Source: Apus apus (lineage: Eukaryota; Chordata; Aves; Apodiformes; Apodidae). From it: DNA of 64,000 nt. Made by a program: the position numbers and the translations under genes. The stretch spans positions 7,281,659 through 7,345,658 of the forward strand of contig NC_067283.1 in assembly GCF_020740795.1 (NCBI RefSeq), given 5' to 3'. The notes under the pieces are model-generated. The model saw only the letters and a program-made list of their open reading frames with translations, did not search any database and had not been told where the DNA came from. This document shows, in pieces, positions 38,751 to 50,308 of the stretch. Each line of letters opens with the position of its first letter. Position 1 is the stretch's first letter.

Positions 38751-38954
38751 GGATCTTCTTCAAATTCCTAATAAGAGTGTTTTAATTTAATAATGAGCAT
38801 CAAAACAATAAAACTGTTTCTTGTTTCAATAGCTATTTTGGGCTAATGGCTGGGACTAGATTTCCACACGTCGACAGTACAACCATGTGGATGCACCTGC
38901 AAGAAACAGCTCTTGGGCTGCAAGCTCCAGGGCAGGTGCTCTTTTTTCATTATC

Positions 38955-39480
38955 AGAGTGTACAAACTTGTCACTGGTGAGGCCCCACCTCGAGCACTGT
39001 GTCCAGTTTTGGGCACCTCACTACAAGAAGGACTTTGAGGTGCAGGAGCATGTCCAAAGAAGAGCAACTAGGCTGGTGAAAGGCCTAGAGAACAAGTCTT
39101 ATGAGGACTCAGCTGGGGGAACTGGGGCTGTTTAGTCTGAAGAAAAGGACTGAAAGGACATTGTAGACAGGTATGTGATGGTCTCTTCTCACAAGTAACT
39201 GGTGATAGAACGAGAGCAAATGGCCTCAAGCTGCACCAGGGAAGGTTTAGACTAGATATTAGGAAGAACTTTTTCACTGGAAGGCTTGTCAGAAAGTGGA
39301 ACATGCTTCCCAGGGAGATAGTTGAGTGACCATCCCTGGAAGTGTTTAAAAGTCATCTAGATGTGGTGCTGGGGGATAGGGCTTAAAGCTGGACTTGGTA
39401 GAGTAGGGTTAACGGTTGGACTCTATGATCTTAAAGATCTCTTCCAACCTAAGTGATTTTATGATTCTATGATCTTGTGA
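38955..39480 (+). mobile_element. CR1 LINE fragment with 3' tail, sense
   Basis: Clear sense CR1: 'ggtgaggccccacctcgagcactgtgtccagttttgggcac', 'agaagagcaactaggctggtgaaaggc', 'ggtttagactagatattaggaagaactttttcactgg', 'ggttaacggttggactctatgatcttaaagatctcttccaacctaagtgattttatgattctatgatc'. The end shows the typical tail repeat. It covers the same part of ORF2 as the copy 200 bases to its left, so the two are separate insertions in the same orientation. Stops and indels make it non-functional. Confidence 0.95.
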
Positions 39481-42400
39481 CTGATCTCTTATTGTGGCAT
39501 CTCTACATACTGCTGCAATGCAAACAAGCCATCATAAAACACAAGGAATTGTCTAAAATTCTACAAATACAGGAATAAGCATTCTCTTATGATTTCATTT
39601 CTGGCTTCACTGTATTTTTTGCCTTGTGTGTTTCTAATCTCTTCTCTGTAGATTTGCTGTGTGTGCACAGCTAGAGATACATCCCCTGATGGCTGTTAAT
39701 CCTTTGAGTGTTTTTACATTATGCAGCACATGTCCAGTGAAAGTTCTGTCATCTGGTTTTAACAACCCTCCCTGATCCTCCAGTGATCTGGAGAAACAGA
39801 AAATCGGACCATTGTGTTTCCATCCTCGGGAGTTCTCAGGCTGTGACTTGAGTTTTCTTCCACAGTAAAGAATCAAAGGACCTCTTCATATTTTCAGAAG
39901 TTCAGTCTAATTTCTTTGCAAACTTAGAAAAGAAATGGAAGGTTGGTCTAACGGGATGTGGAGGCAGGAGGTAGGCACACAAAGGTCTCACACTGGGTCT
40001 TTGGATTTGGTGACCTCACAGAGGTCAAAATCTGTGGCTGTAGCTGGTCACTTTTTTTTTTTTTTTTGAGACTTAGAACAGAATATGGATTTTTCTCTTT
40101 AAATAAAATCTACCAAGGAATTTATTTGCTACAGAATACACTTCGGAATCCTAACCTGTTTTTATTTTAAGTGTATCTTTCGGTATGAGTGGTTTGGATT
40201 TTCTGCTGCTTGGTGTTAGTTTAGCTGAAAAATCAGAGAGGTTTTACTTTGAATTGCTGATATATATGCTTAACATTCACTCCACCTTGAGATAATTTAT
40301 CTGTAAATGGACACCAAGAAACCTGAAGTCATAGCTACTGTGGGATATCTCTAATATTTTGAAGATGAGTAATATTAAGCCTAAGTCCCATTTAAAGAGT
40401 ATATTTATTGGAGTACTAGAGCAGTAGAAATCAGCAGAACAAAAGAGCCAGTTGAACTGGGTTTATAGTTGCTTTGCTTTTCACAGAAGCACAGGGCACC
40501 CACTGGGTTTTCATTACCATATTAATAAATAATGTTTTTACAGTTCTTTGCAGAAGATAGATGTCTAGAGCATCTGTGGCAAAGAAACAAGTGGTCAGTC
40601 TTGTCTATTAAAATAATCTGGTAGAGGAAACAGTATCACATTACTCTCCTCTGCACATTTGCTGGGTGACAGGAGAACTTCTGGAGATGGTTGGAGCTCA
40701 GAGCTCCACCATGAGCCTCCTAGCCCTTAACTCTTGGTTATTCTTCAGGCCACTAGGGTAACCATGTGCTCCCAAGGTCTTCCTGCTAGAGGTGTTGCAG
40801 CATGAAAGGTTTACAGGGATAGAGGGAGGGAGGAGAGGGGGAACTCATCTACCCTGCATTAGATATTGAACAAGTGGACTTGAAAGACTGTATTAGTCAC
40901 CCCAGGCTCCGTGTACAGTCAGTGGAGTAGAGGAGTATCTCAAGAGAGAGATATTTGTCTCCTTTCAGGACAGGAAATGCCTGTTTCTCTGCTGCCTACG
41001 ACACATCTAGGTATCTAGTTACTTGATATGTGAAGTTAGCTGAGATGACCTTGCATGGCCTATTGGTTATGGCACTTTGCTGGGAGGAGGGAGCCTGAGC
41101 TCTGGCCTCAGCTCCAGGGACTTCTGATAGAGTTTGTGCAAATTACAGGCCATACAGACACAAGAAATAATGAAAACACAGTCTCCCTTCTTGTTTTTGC
41201 CCAGGAGAGTACATTATCCTAGGGGGTGAGGTACTGTTGAGGAAGGTGAGAGATGCCTGTTTGAACATCCTGCTGCAGAAGGAACTCAGTCCATGCACCA
41301 CTTCCTGGAGAGGCAAGTGCCTAAAAGTGGGAACCACCCCCTCTACAGCCCCTGCTCTGTCTGTGAGGCAGTAGCAGCTACCATTACCTTTTGTAAGGAG
41401 GGAGACTCTGGCATTGAAGTCTTGCCATGAACCAGAAGCCCTGACAGAGTGGTCACTCTAGAGTGCTTAGAATGAAGAGCCATTTCAGAGGTCCAGAGGG
41501 GCTTGGAAGTGAGGTGGGTGCTGAACTTTTCAGGCTTGTCAGGCTGGAGGCTCTACCTAGGCAGGAGCACAAAACATCAACGTTAAAAAGATGCCTCCTT
41601 CACCCATCCATACCTGACATCTAGGCAAGACAAAAGTGACATCTTTCTCACAGGGGTATCAAACCAAGCTCTTGCTGGCTTTCCCTTGGGTTTCTGACAT
41701 CCCTGGGATGATCCATGGTGGATCACAGGGCTGAGGCTCCAGCTAAAGGGCTCTAGGTGATGGCTGCCCCAGGGCACTGCTATTTTTCCAATGCCTTGCT
41801 GCACGCCACGGTGAAAGCCTTGCAGGCAGAAGCCTGTACTTGGAGCCAGTGGGAGGGAGAGCAGGAGGAGGAAAGGACAACATTTTACAGCCAGAGAGGG
41901 GAAAAGGATTCTGCATCAAGGTTTATGTAACTTCTGACATGTCCCGTATCACGATCCAGTACCAGGGAGCTGACACTGGGCCATGGCATGTCAGCAGTGC
42001 TTAATTCAGACAGTTTTTGTTACGTGACGTTACTGTCTTGTCAGAGGTTCTCCCATCTCGTGTCTCCCACATCCTCATGGGGTAGCTCCTTAGCTAACCC
42101 CTGCTGCCCAGCACCAAGCCAGGGCTGCAGGGGTGGGTGCCCAGACAGTGCCAAGGGGAGCCACCCCTGCCTCCCACTTCAGCTCCCTGCAGAGGAGGAG
42201 GCTGACAGACCAGCCCTTCACCCTGCTGCACACCAGCACCCGCTAGGTCTGTGTGTAACCGCACCTCAGGAATAGGAATCTTCATCATTTGGGAAGCAAA
42301 ATCCTTTGGCACAGTAACCAGACCCAACCCATCCTTGCTGGCTCTCTGGCCCCTGATGGCTTTTCCACATTTCACATGGGACTGGGCTCTAAAATGCTTT

Positions 42401-45400
42401 TTACCAACTCGACCAACCCCCTCCAGCGTGTCTGGCCGGGTTTGTTTTCCCATCAATATTTTGCTTATTCCAAACAAATTCCACGCCTTGATTTACTCAT
42501 TATTTTCTTTCTTGTTTGCTTGGTATCGTGTTTGTTGTGGGGTGTTTTTTTTCTTGGTCTTTTAAAAAAAATATTATTATTTTTTTAGCAAAGAAAGAGG
42601 CAAGTGAAAGTGCCTCACGTGTGAAGTCTGGGAGCAGCAGGGAGGCAGCCAGGCAGGCGTGCAGGGGTTTGGCATCTCACAGGGGGATGAGCACATGCAG
42701 GTAGAATGTTACTGAGCTGCTCCCGCCCAGAGCTCGGCACTTCGCCCTCTGCTGCCTCCTGAACTCCAGAAAAGAAAAAAAAAGCAGCTGGTTAAGGTGG
42801 AATTGGAAAATCAGTCATAAGATAAACAGGTTGCAACGTTAAGCACCCTCCGAGGGAAAAGCAGCGCGCAGCATATGTTCTTACTTTGGAAGACAGTTAA
42901 AAAAGGAAAAAAAAACACCCCACATCTTTAATGGACCCTTTACTGGCTTATGGTAGTGGTGCTGTTAATTAATTAAATAAGTCTATGTGAATGGCATCCA
43001 TTGGGAAAGAACCTCACAGCTTCCAGATGCCAGTTATTGGCCCCATTACGGGCCTAAAACTATTACAGTAAATCATTACATGCTCCAAGATGAACTGGCA
43101 CACCATGGCTGGGAGGAAGGATGGAGCTATTCTCACTTGTGCCATTTTGTGCCAGTTTTTATCTAGTGAGATTAATTAGTACTTTTAGAAGTGCAAGTCA
43201 GAGCTATAAAATATTAAAGGCTATTCCACCAGTGGAGTGGAGACACGCTTAAGCAGGGCTTCGAAAACTTTTGGATGTTGACAGATAGATAGGATTTGGG
43301 AGAGATAATGAGCAACATCTGATTTTGGTTATTTTATTTTTTTTAAAGGCTGGATTTATAGCTAGCAGAACTGCATGAAGTCTCCTTTGTGTGCTGTGGG
43401 AATACTCAGAGGAGGACATTAAAGTTTATCACTGAAGTTCAGGTGCCAGGTAAGCAAACAGTATCTCAGGCCAAAAGCAATCATTTAAGGCAGTTATTCC
43501 AAATACAAAATCAACCAGAAAGTATTAAATAACCTTTTAGCCTGGATCCCCCACTGGGAGGGGAACATTTCCTGACATTGGATAGCAGCCTAGAATCTAC
43601 GATCTGGGCTAGAAATGGCTTGTGGTTTTTTTTCTTTTTTAATTAATAAGCTATAAATTTTCACCCCAAATGACCACTATGGACCTCTCTGTCTTTATAG
43701 GCTGTGAGAGATAAGACCACTGAGTCACCTAGACAGACCATCCTTTGAAAATCTTCTTGCCTGCTCTGTTTGTTTTGAGCCCAAAAGCTGAGCACTGAAG
43801 AGGCACTCCAGGGACTGTTTATACAGTTTACCCAGTAATTAGTTCTCAGAGACATTAATTCATGGGCAGACACTTCCTCTGAGAAATTATTCCATAGCTG
43901 AAAGTCCTCCCACAGCTGGACGAGGCAGGCTGAGCACACAGCCCTGGAGATTTTGCAGTCCATCAGCCAGAGCTTGGGAGGAGCAGTGCTGAGGGGACCT
44001 CCAATGCCATCCTCCTGCTCCAAGCCCCAGAGCAGCCCATGCAGAAGCTCTCTCACCTGAATGGGGGGGTTTGAGTGGGGCCAAGGGGGCCACAAGGAGC
44101 TGCTGTGGTGTCTTTGGTGATAACCAGCGATTGCTCTCCCACACAACCCTGCTGGGACAGACTGGAGATGCCATCACTGATAGACCTCCACTGCTTCCCA
44201 CAACAACCTGTTAGTCCAGAAGGACAGACAAGATCTCCCATGGCTCAGTGAGAGGGCATTCTGGACTGCTCCAGCATGAAGAGCCCCAAGGCACTTTCCA
44301 GGGGGTGGCAGAGGGGCTGCAAGTGAAATGCTGCTTTGCTGCCTGGCCACTTGCATCCAGCTCAGGCCAATTGCTTGGAGGACAACATCTCTTTCCTATA
44401 CCACAGTGTTCAGGACACGTGTCCAAAAACTGTTCACCACAGGTAGAACAATGAGGGCTCTATTGGTTGTGAGGAGTCTCAAGAGAATTGGTATCTCAGG
44501 AAAACCAACCTTGTCTCACTGCTTCTCCTAAAGTGAAGGGAAGGCCGCAGCCAGAAACCACGTTTGCTACCAGGAAGTGTAACTTGCTGCATGAGAAATG
44601 CATGAGTAAGAGTTTGCTGACTAACCCCTAGTTAAAGGAAATAAATTGATTTATTATATCAGCATGACAAATCGAGGCACCGGTCTTGCAAGTTGGGCTG
44701 TGTGAGCAGATCTCTGCGTCCACGTGGCTCTGATAGGGCCCAATAGAGCTGAGAACTGGGGGTTGTAGTTGCCAAACCAGCAACGTAGCTGGCTCGATAG
44801 CAAAAGGTTGGAGAGTCTGTGTTTATCCCTTCCTGACATGCCTGAGATGTGGGGGGAGCCCTGGCCTGTGGCACCTGAGCTGAAGCACAAGGACAGATGG
44901 CTGCTTTGCCAGCAGCACCGCCTTCCCCACCATGTGTGCTGGTAACAAAGTGCTGCCTTTTCTGTTTTTAAAGGAAAACAAATTGCTTTTAGGACCTTGG
45001 ATCTGACAAGGGGAGTGTCACCATGTGTCCAACAAAAACAAAAAACTGAGCTGAGCCAAGAGCAGCCCAGTGCTTGTCTCCTATTCCCTGGCTGTACACA
45101 AGAGACTCCTCTTGGCTTGTGTGAGAGAGGGAGGGAATGCAATCACCAAGCAAAAAATGTTGTTTCTACTTGATAGTTCAACATGACATAGGCAGCAGTT
45201 ATGCTTGTCTACTGAGCGTACTTTTGTACTCCATGGACTCTTACACTGGCCCATCCTTTGCTGCAGAGAAACTGAAACAGATACGAAATATGCAGTTACT
45301 CTTTTTCCATGACACAGATTATTATTATTCTGTTGTGGTTTCTTTTTTCCTGAGTGGCACATTGATACCAAAAAACCCTAGTGTGGTATCACAGCCATCA

Positions 45401-48400
45401 ACATGATGACTGATGTGTCTGACGAGAGAGGGCTACAAGCAACTGGGGCATGAATGGTATAGAGGACTGGCAAGAAAAGATGTGTACATCGTGGATGTCG
45501 ATCTAGAATGAGGTGGAAGTGAGTACAGGTCACCACAGTCTGGTGACAGGACACTGGCCTCTGTGCTCTGAGCCCGTGAGCACCACTACAGGCCTCTGAA
45601 TCACCCTGGGAGATGACAGTGACTGTCAGCACGGCCTGCCCTCCTTCCCCAGCCATCAGCAACGGGCTCTGGGTGGGCAGGAACTGTCCTAGCCACCAGC
45701 ATGGTTTTTTCATGCTCCATGTTCTGAGTATTTTGGGAAAGAAGTAGGGAAAAGGAAGCCAGCCATACATGATTGTACAGTCAATGGTGAGTTTCAAGTC
45801 TCCAGTTGGAGGAATACTGGACTTCTGTTAGGAATCTGGTTCAGTTACCTATATTCTGGCAGACACAGCTGGAGAGAAGCTTTAGATATAGATGCAAAGT
45901 CCAATTTGACTTTGTCACGATGTATGTACACCCTTAACTTTAAAGATATGAATTTCCCCATTGACTTCCCTGGAACTATTCATGCATTAAACATACGCAT
46001 GAGCCTTTCTAGAAATAGGGAATATAAATGAGACTACCAAAATAGTTAACCAGAAATACTTTCTGTACAATGAAATAGGAAAATTTACAAAGGGTGTGCA
46101 CATAGGAGCTCTTAGGCACAGATAAAATCTAGGACACATTGTTAAAGGACAAGGCCTTGTTACTTAAGTACAAGAGGGTGTTTCCAGCTACCCAGAGTGC
46201 AGACTAGAGTGCAGTTTGCATTCGTTAGGTTAATTAAGCAATTTACTGGAATTTAGCATGTGGTGGATTGGCAGGAGGCAACTTTAACTTGGGTTGTGTG
46301 GCTGAGATCCGTTCATTGTGCTGACAACCCTGAGTGGTGCCAATAGAACAGCCCTCTCAGTAATGTGTTTCTGTCAGTGGCTTCTGTGCAAAGTCAAACT
46401 TAAACAATGTCATTAGGGCCTGACAAAGAGAACTGATAACAATGGAACAGGATCTGCATCACTGAAGCTGGCTGTTGTGGGCAAGATATCTAGAGTCTGG
46501 TAATAAGTAACAAGTTATCATTCAAGAAGTAGCTTCTCTGGACTAGTAGGACTTCTTCTATTAGTTGTTAGCCTCTAATTACGTTTTATATTCACATGGG
46601 AAATGTTTCTATTTTTGTTGTCTGTATCTGTTTCTTCACATTGTTTCAAGTTTGGTTTTCTTCATAGGTTTGTTGCTCAGCTTATGCTGTAGTCATTTGC
46701 AGTTAAATCTACAGGTTGTTGTGGAGTTACCATGGCCTATGGTTGTGAATGTTTGCTACACAAATTTTCAGCAAATAAGCAAGATTGTGACTTGAGCTAA
46801 TGGTTGGACATGAACACAGACCCAGCCTACAGCACTACCAGATCCATTTTTGTGGCTAAAGGCGACTTGTTTTTGCAAAGCTGCACTGCACTCAAGCCTT
46901 TTAGACTCGTGTTTGCTAAATGGTTTTAAAACAGGCCTTTAAGCTTTGCTGTTTTGTGACAGAAGTTTTAGCAAACTGCATGCTCAGCTATACCTTCTGT
47001 GTTTCCTTCCATACATTAAAAATGGACACCTGAGCAAGGCCATCAGCTGGAAGGCTACAAAAAGGCAATTCCTTATTCAGGAGTACTTAAGGCTTTTTAC
47101 ACAGTTGCATAGGATGGGGGGCAGTTTGGTTCTTTCTATCACAGCTACACTCTGACCTCTCTTTCCCTCTGTATTCAAAACCTAACATCACCCTACCCAG
47201 GATTATCAGGTTCTGCTTTTGAGTATCCAAAACTAATGAGAAGGAGACCTATGGGGAAACAAGGACAGCCCAAAATGAGATGAGGCTCCACTCTCTACTC
47301 CAGTCTCTACTTGTATTTATTCTGGTTTACAAAAGGCTTCTTTTGGCAAGGGGAGATGCACTCCTCTGAGCTTTGGAACAGTTTCAGACAGGGAGGAAAT
47401 CTGGGACAGGAGACCACAGCGCAAGAAAAAGCACCTTGCAGCCAGTTTTCATGGGACATGCTGGAGCTAAAGGGTTTCTCTGTCATCTTTGAATGTTCTG
47501 TTTCATCTCGTGATGGTTTTGCAAGATGAAATGCCTTCTGTCCTGTCTGTGTGTTGCCATTGTTCACAAGAATCCTAGAGGCAGTTAAGTGTATGGTTTA
47601 GTCTGTGGATGAATTAACATTTTACTTTTGGTACGTACTACTCCATGATTATCCTAAGTGGTTTTTGGAGAGTCAGAAAACCTACGTGCCTCTGGAGAAC
47701 ACTGGGTTTGGCTTCAAATAAATGGCAGGACAACAGTGACACTGAAATCCTCCAGAGCAGAAATCAGCCAGTCACCAGGTCTCAATACTGGGAACTCAGC
47801 ACATTTTGAACTTTTTTGAACGCTGGTGTTGGGTGATTTCTTATCCTAACAGAAAGTTTGTGTTACCTTTGCTTTCCTAGAAGGAAGACCTTGCTCCTGG
47901 AGAAAACAAGTTGTAGGATCAAAAAACCTAGGAAACCAGGCTTGTTGTTGTGTGGCTGCATGATTCCATCTTCAGGCTCTGTATGTGAAAGTGCAAAGTC
48001 AGAAGGAATAGTTCAAAGTTTACTCTTGGCTTTCAGGCGCTGCTGAATTCTTTTCTCTTTTTATCTGGTGGATTCATTTAAATACCTCTCTGTCTGTAGC
48101 TCCACCTGCACTGTCTTCTAGTACTCCCTCCTGCTTCTCCCATCGCCCATGATATCTTTGATCAACCCATGAGTGGAACACCACTGTACTGTGCAGGGCA
48201 AACTGGATTATGGCTTCAATCCAGAAAATAACCCCAGAGACTGTGTCCCTTCCCTGCTTTTCACCTCTCAAGTCTCCTGTGGGTGGGATACCACACACAG
48301 TCCATGACTTACCCGAAAAGGAAGTATTGGGAAATTCTATTTCCTGGGGGAGATGTTAGTAGTGGCAATAAAACCCAAACAAACACAAAACGAAAAGCCT

Positions 48401-49685
48401 GTTTTGAAATCTCAACACTCTGTTATGCTGCGCTGTCTGATTAACATTCAGTTCATGGGCAGTGCTGCTAGGGTTGGGTAAAATGTCACCAAAACTGGTA
48501 GATACAACCTCTGGCCTTCATTCAGAGCAGGAAAATCACTTGAGCTTCTTAAGAAAACAAAAGGGACTTCAACACAAAACAAGCATGAGATCCCACCAGA
48601 GCAGAGCCAAGGAAGTAGATCCATGTGAGAGAAAGGGATTTACTTGGTGGTTTCTGTACTCCAGGACAGTGGTTAGGATGCACTGCCACCACACTGGAGC
48701 ATTGTGCTCTAGAGAGATGAGCCTGCTCTCCCTGTACCAGGAGAAACATCTCTCCAGAAGCTGTGCTGGACCTCCTAGCAGACACCTCTGGGTGAAACAC
48801 TCCTTTGGGCTGTGCTGCTGGTGGTGGGTCACTGGGGTGACTTACTGACCTCAGTAAGAGTTGATCTGGGATCTGCAAAGACCTGAGAAATGTCAGAAAT
48901 TCCTGTTCCCACCACTGAGAAAGGCTGATCTGCTACTCTGGTGAGCATGATGAACATCAGACACATTAGGATTTGCTTTCTGAGTCTGGTGAGGTCTCAC
49001 TTATTCCCCTGCCATGGTGAGAGAGGAAACCTTTTCCTGAGCAACCTGAGCAACCAGCAGTGCCTTTGGGAGACTGTGCAGCAGATCGTGGGCGCTCCCT
49101 GGCAGGCACCAGGCAGCTGAGCCCTGCCTCCAGGTAGCACCCACTGCTGGTTTATTTGGCCATACCTGTGGGAACCAAGGAGAAAGCTCAGCCAGTTGTT
49201 AGCATGCTTATGGCATCCCACAGGACACTTCCATAAAATCAACAACTGTGCCAGCAAATACTTTTGTGCATCTGCTCTGAGGGACAAGGATGTTGCCGTT
49301 ACCATCTTCAGCCAGACACTTCAGGCCTAATATGCTCAGAGTGCTTGCACAGACCATCCCCATCAATGTGAAGGGTTGTGTAGTGACAACCAGCAGAGCT
49401 TGTTGTAAACAGGATTGCACAACAATCACATTTTGAACACCTCCATGGATTTTGAAGACAATGAGCCCTTTCCTTTAACTACATGGGCTACTCAAATACC
49501 TGGCTCTGTTGGCTTCTCCAGTGCCCATGCAACTGGTCTATACAGCTTGCTTAGGGCATTCATCCATTTTATTAATAGCATTTTTTTCTGACGGGTGAAA
49601 ATACAAGCACCTGTATAATTTCACACAATGTGACTTCATCGTCAGAAAACAATGAGCCAACAATGCACTCCATGAGCCAACAACG
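39481..49685. other. Intergenic DNA, possible SINE scrap and candidate conserved elements
   Basis: About 10 kb without recognisable genes. Near 41,055 the text 'tggcctattggttatggcac' resembles a tRNA-like box A, followed by MIR-like fragments up to about 41,150. Segments around 42,940-43,240 (repeat-free, with 'ttaattaattaa' and long uninterrupted unique text) and 46,190-46,450 look like candidate conserved non-coding DNA. Open frames of 160 codons near 43.7-44.1 and 44.7-45.1 kb show no domains and are taken as chance. A short imperfect duplication, 'atgagccaacaa...', lies at 49,652-49,687. Confidence 0.5.
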
Positions 49686-49689
49686 TGCC

Positions 49690-50308
49690 CTCACAGCCAG
49701 CAGGGCCAGTGCCATCCTGGGGTGCATTAGGAAGAGTGTGGCCAGCAGGTCTAGGGAGGTTCTCCTCCCCCTCTGCTCTGCACTGATGAGGCCTCACCTG
49801 GAGCACTCTCTGCAGTTCTGGGCTCCCCAGCTCAAAAAGGACAAGGAACTCGAGTGCAGCAAAGGCCACTAATATGATTAAGGGCCTGGAACATCTACCA
49901 GATGAGCAAAAGCTGAGAGAGCTGGGGCTGTTCAGCTTAGAGAAAAGGAGGCTGAGGAGGGACCTCATCAATGCTTATAAGTATCTAAAGGGGGTGTCAG
50001 GAGGATGGGACCAGACTCTTCTCAGTGGTGTCCAGTGACAGAACAAGGGGCAATGGTCACAAACTGGTACACAGTAGGTTTAACCTAAATACAAGAAAAT
50101 ACTCATTTACTGTGAGGGTAACAGAGCACTGGGACAGGCTGCCCAGGGAGGTTGTGGAGCCTCCATCCCTGGAGACATTCAGAACCTGCCTTGATGTGTT
50201 CCTGTGTGATCTCCTCTAGGGGATCCTGCTCTAGCAGGGGGGTTGGATGAGATGATCTCCAGAGGTCCCTTCCAACCTCTACCATTCTGTGATCCTGTGA
50301 TTCTGTGA
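49690..50308 (+). mobile_element. CR1 LINE fragment with 3' tail, sense, about 620 bp
   Basis: Sense CR1: 'ccatcctggggtgcattaggaagagtgtggccagcaggtctagggaggttctcctccccctctgctctgcactgatgaggcctcacctggag', then 'gagctggggctgttcagcttagagaaaaggaggctgaggagggacctcatcaatgcttataagtatctaaag', 'actgggacaggctgcccagggaggttgtggagcc' and the end 'ggttggatgagatgatctccagaggtcccttccaacctctaccattctgtgatcctgtgattctgtga'. The tail repeat is present. The reading frame is interrupted (for example a deletion near 49,860), so it is not active. Confidence 0.97.

Noticed and set aside
43661..45142. Minus-strand frames of 161 and 162 codons
   Set aside because: No domains. The segments carry competing frames in other phases, typical of chance frames.
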